The notes beneath the pieces are model-generated. The model was not told the origin of the DNA. It did no database searches and saw nothing but the letters and a program-made list of their open reading frames with translations. 64,000 nt of DNA from Hyperoplus lanceolatus (lineage: Eukaryota > Chordata > Actinopteri > Uranoscopiformes > Ammodytidae), in NCBI GenBank assembly GCA_026929865.2, contig CM049403.1:20988001-21052000 (forward strand). Reading direction: 5' to 3'. Shown here in pieces: positions 63,001-64,000 of the stretch. Position 1 is the first letter of the stretch. Every line of letters starts with the position of its first letter. The translations under genes and the position numbers were made by a program.

Positions 63001-63918
63001 GGCCACTAAAAGTAAACAGACTTGACGACTCAATGCCTGCCAGAAAGGGCAAGCCCCAAGACTATACACCATCAGCCCAGAAGACAGCCCGAAAGCCAAT
63101 TTAAGGAGTTGAACCACAGTTCAGTGTCCAAAGTGTGAAATTTAGTAAAAGCAACAGGAGCAACCAGGGAGATATAGCAGAGCTCACAGGACCTGACAGT
63201 GCCAGATTGCTCTTGCAGATGGAAGCTGCTCACTCACAGCTGACTGTATATGGGTCGAACGCATCTGTTCCAGGTCAGTGCATTACAGTAGGGTTTAAAG
63301 GAGCAGAGTGCAGCCAGGGACACGCGGTGGTGCAGAATACATATGCCTACTTTACTGGTTTGTTTAGAGAGAAAATGGGGATACACAAGCAAGAAACAAT
63401 GATAAAATGTGAACAACATGAGATTAGAATTGAAGGTATGCTATACCATATATTAGGACAAGGAAAACTAACCCAGCAGCCAATGTTGATGTTTTTTTGA
63501 TTATACTCATTATAATTACATGACCTTAACCAAGTGTTCATTAGTAGTAACCACGAATAACCAAACACAATGCTTCCCTATAGCCGTAGCAAAGCACCTA
63601 TTTAACCCAATTGTGATGTTGTCAAGAAGGAATAATTGCAACTACATTACCCAGAAGCTATTAAAATGACAGCGGTGTAATTAAGTGTTGTGCTGTGTGT
63701 TGTGCTTTTGTTCCTCAACCTTAAGAAACCCTTAATATAACCATATTGTCACATCATAAACAAATAACAGTTTTGAAAAGCACAGACAATGATCTCATCC
63801 TGCCAATATGGGCATCAAATCAGAAAAAGCTTCTTTGAGTCGTTGTATAGGGCATGGACCAACAGTATATTATTTTTCGTTTGTATATTGGACTTGCTGG
63901 AAATACTAAGATGTTGTG
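60080..63918. other. Non-coding stretch, no gene recognised
   Basis: Unique-looking sequence. Overlapping frames on both strands at 61970-62570 (125, 107 and 126 codons) have no recognisable domain and none has splice support. No RNA gene or transposon end was recognised. Confidence 0.45.
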
Positions 63919-64000
63919 TTTAAAGAGGACCTATTATACTACTTTTCTGGTCTTAATTTCTTGTTTTACACTGCTATAGAGCAACCTGACACGAATCACA
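63919..64000 (+). mobile_element. Start of a TTAAAGAGGACCTATTATAC repeat, cut by window end
   Basis: GTTTAAAGAGGACCTATTAT followed by ACTACTTTTCTGG resembles the left end of the element at 12,315 (TTAAAG, CC, ATTATAC, ACTTTTC in the same order) and common teleost interspersed repeats. Only the first 80 bp are in the window. Confidence 0.4.

Overview
The window reads as AT-rich, repeat-laden nuclear DNA from a ray-finned (teleost) fish. The reasons are very long GT/CA microsatellites, three tRNA-derived SINEs of the kind common in teleosts, a hAT element with TIR CAGTGTTGGG, TTAA-flanked short elements that start TTAAAGGTGCAGTGTG, an L2/CR1-like LINE and an L1-type LINE remnant. No prokaryotic gene organisation is present. 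I find no convincing multi-exon host gene, so the window is probably intergenic or inside a very large intron. One short signal-peptide-like ORF with a good Kozak context (43,444) is the only, weak, candidate for a host exon.

Layout. 1-4,587: no recognised gene. 4,588-7,760: a 3.17-kb foldback element with two 585-bp terminal inverted repeats about 99% identical, each carrying subterminal ACTTGAAT repeats, and a CpG-richer core. 9,776-11,768: a non-autonomous hAT element with a perfect 8-bp target-site duplication. 12,315-13,462: a DNA-transposon-like repeat with 16-bp inverted ends. 21,080-21,206: the 3' end of a LINE/SINE-type element. 25,905-26,270: a TTAA-flanked MITE. 27,372-28,230: a likely fragment of another DNA element. 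28,991-29,173, 38,663-38,874 and 56,697-57,003: three tRNA-derived SINEs with flanking duplications. 40,844-41,960: a GC-richer repeat-like block. 47,707 to about 52,405 (minus strand): an apparently full-length LINE with both ORFs open, tandem sequence units in its 5' UTR and a pentanucleotide tail. 55,270-56,297: a 5'-truncated L1-type ORF2 pseudogene. 56,642-59,509: a partly inverted, nearly identical segmental duplication in which one copy carries a SINE and the other keeps the empty site. 59,974-60,079: a palindromic MITE-like hairpin.

How the parts relate. The only complete protein-coding capacity is the LINE, whose ORF1 (coiled coil plus RNA-binding-like region) and ORF2 (endonuclease plus reverse transcriptase) would act together in target-primed reverse transcription. 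The SINEs and the L1 remnant are products of this kind of machinery. The foldback, hAT and MITE elements show no transposase ORF and would depend on enzymes encoded elsewhere. The most unusual items are the foldback element, the intact LINE with a repeated 5' UTR, and the inverted duplication with its built-in empty-site control.
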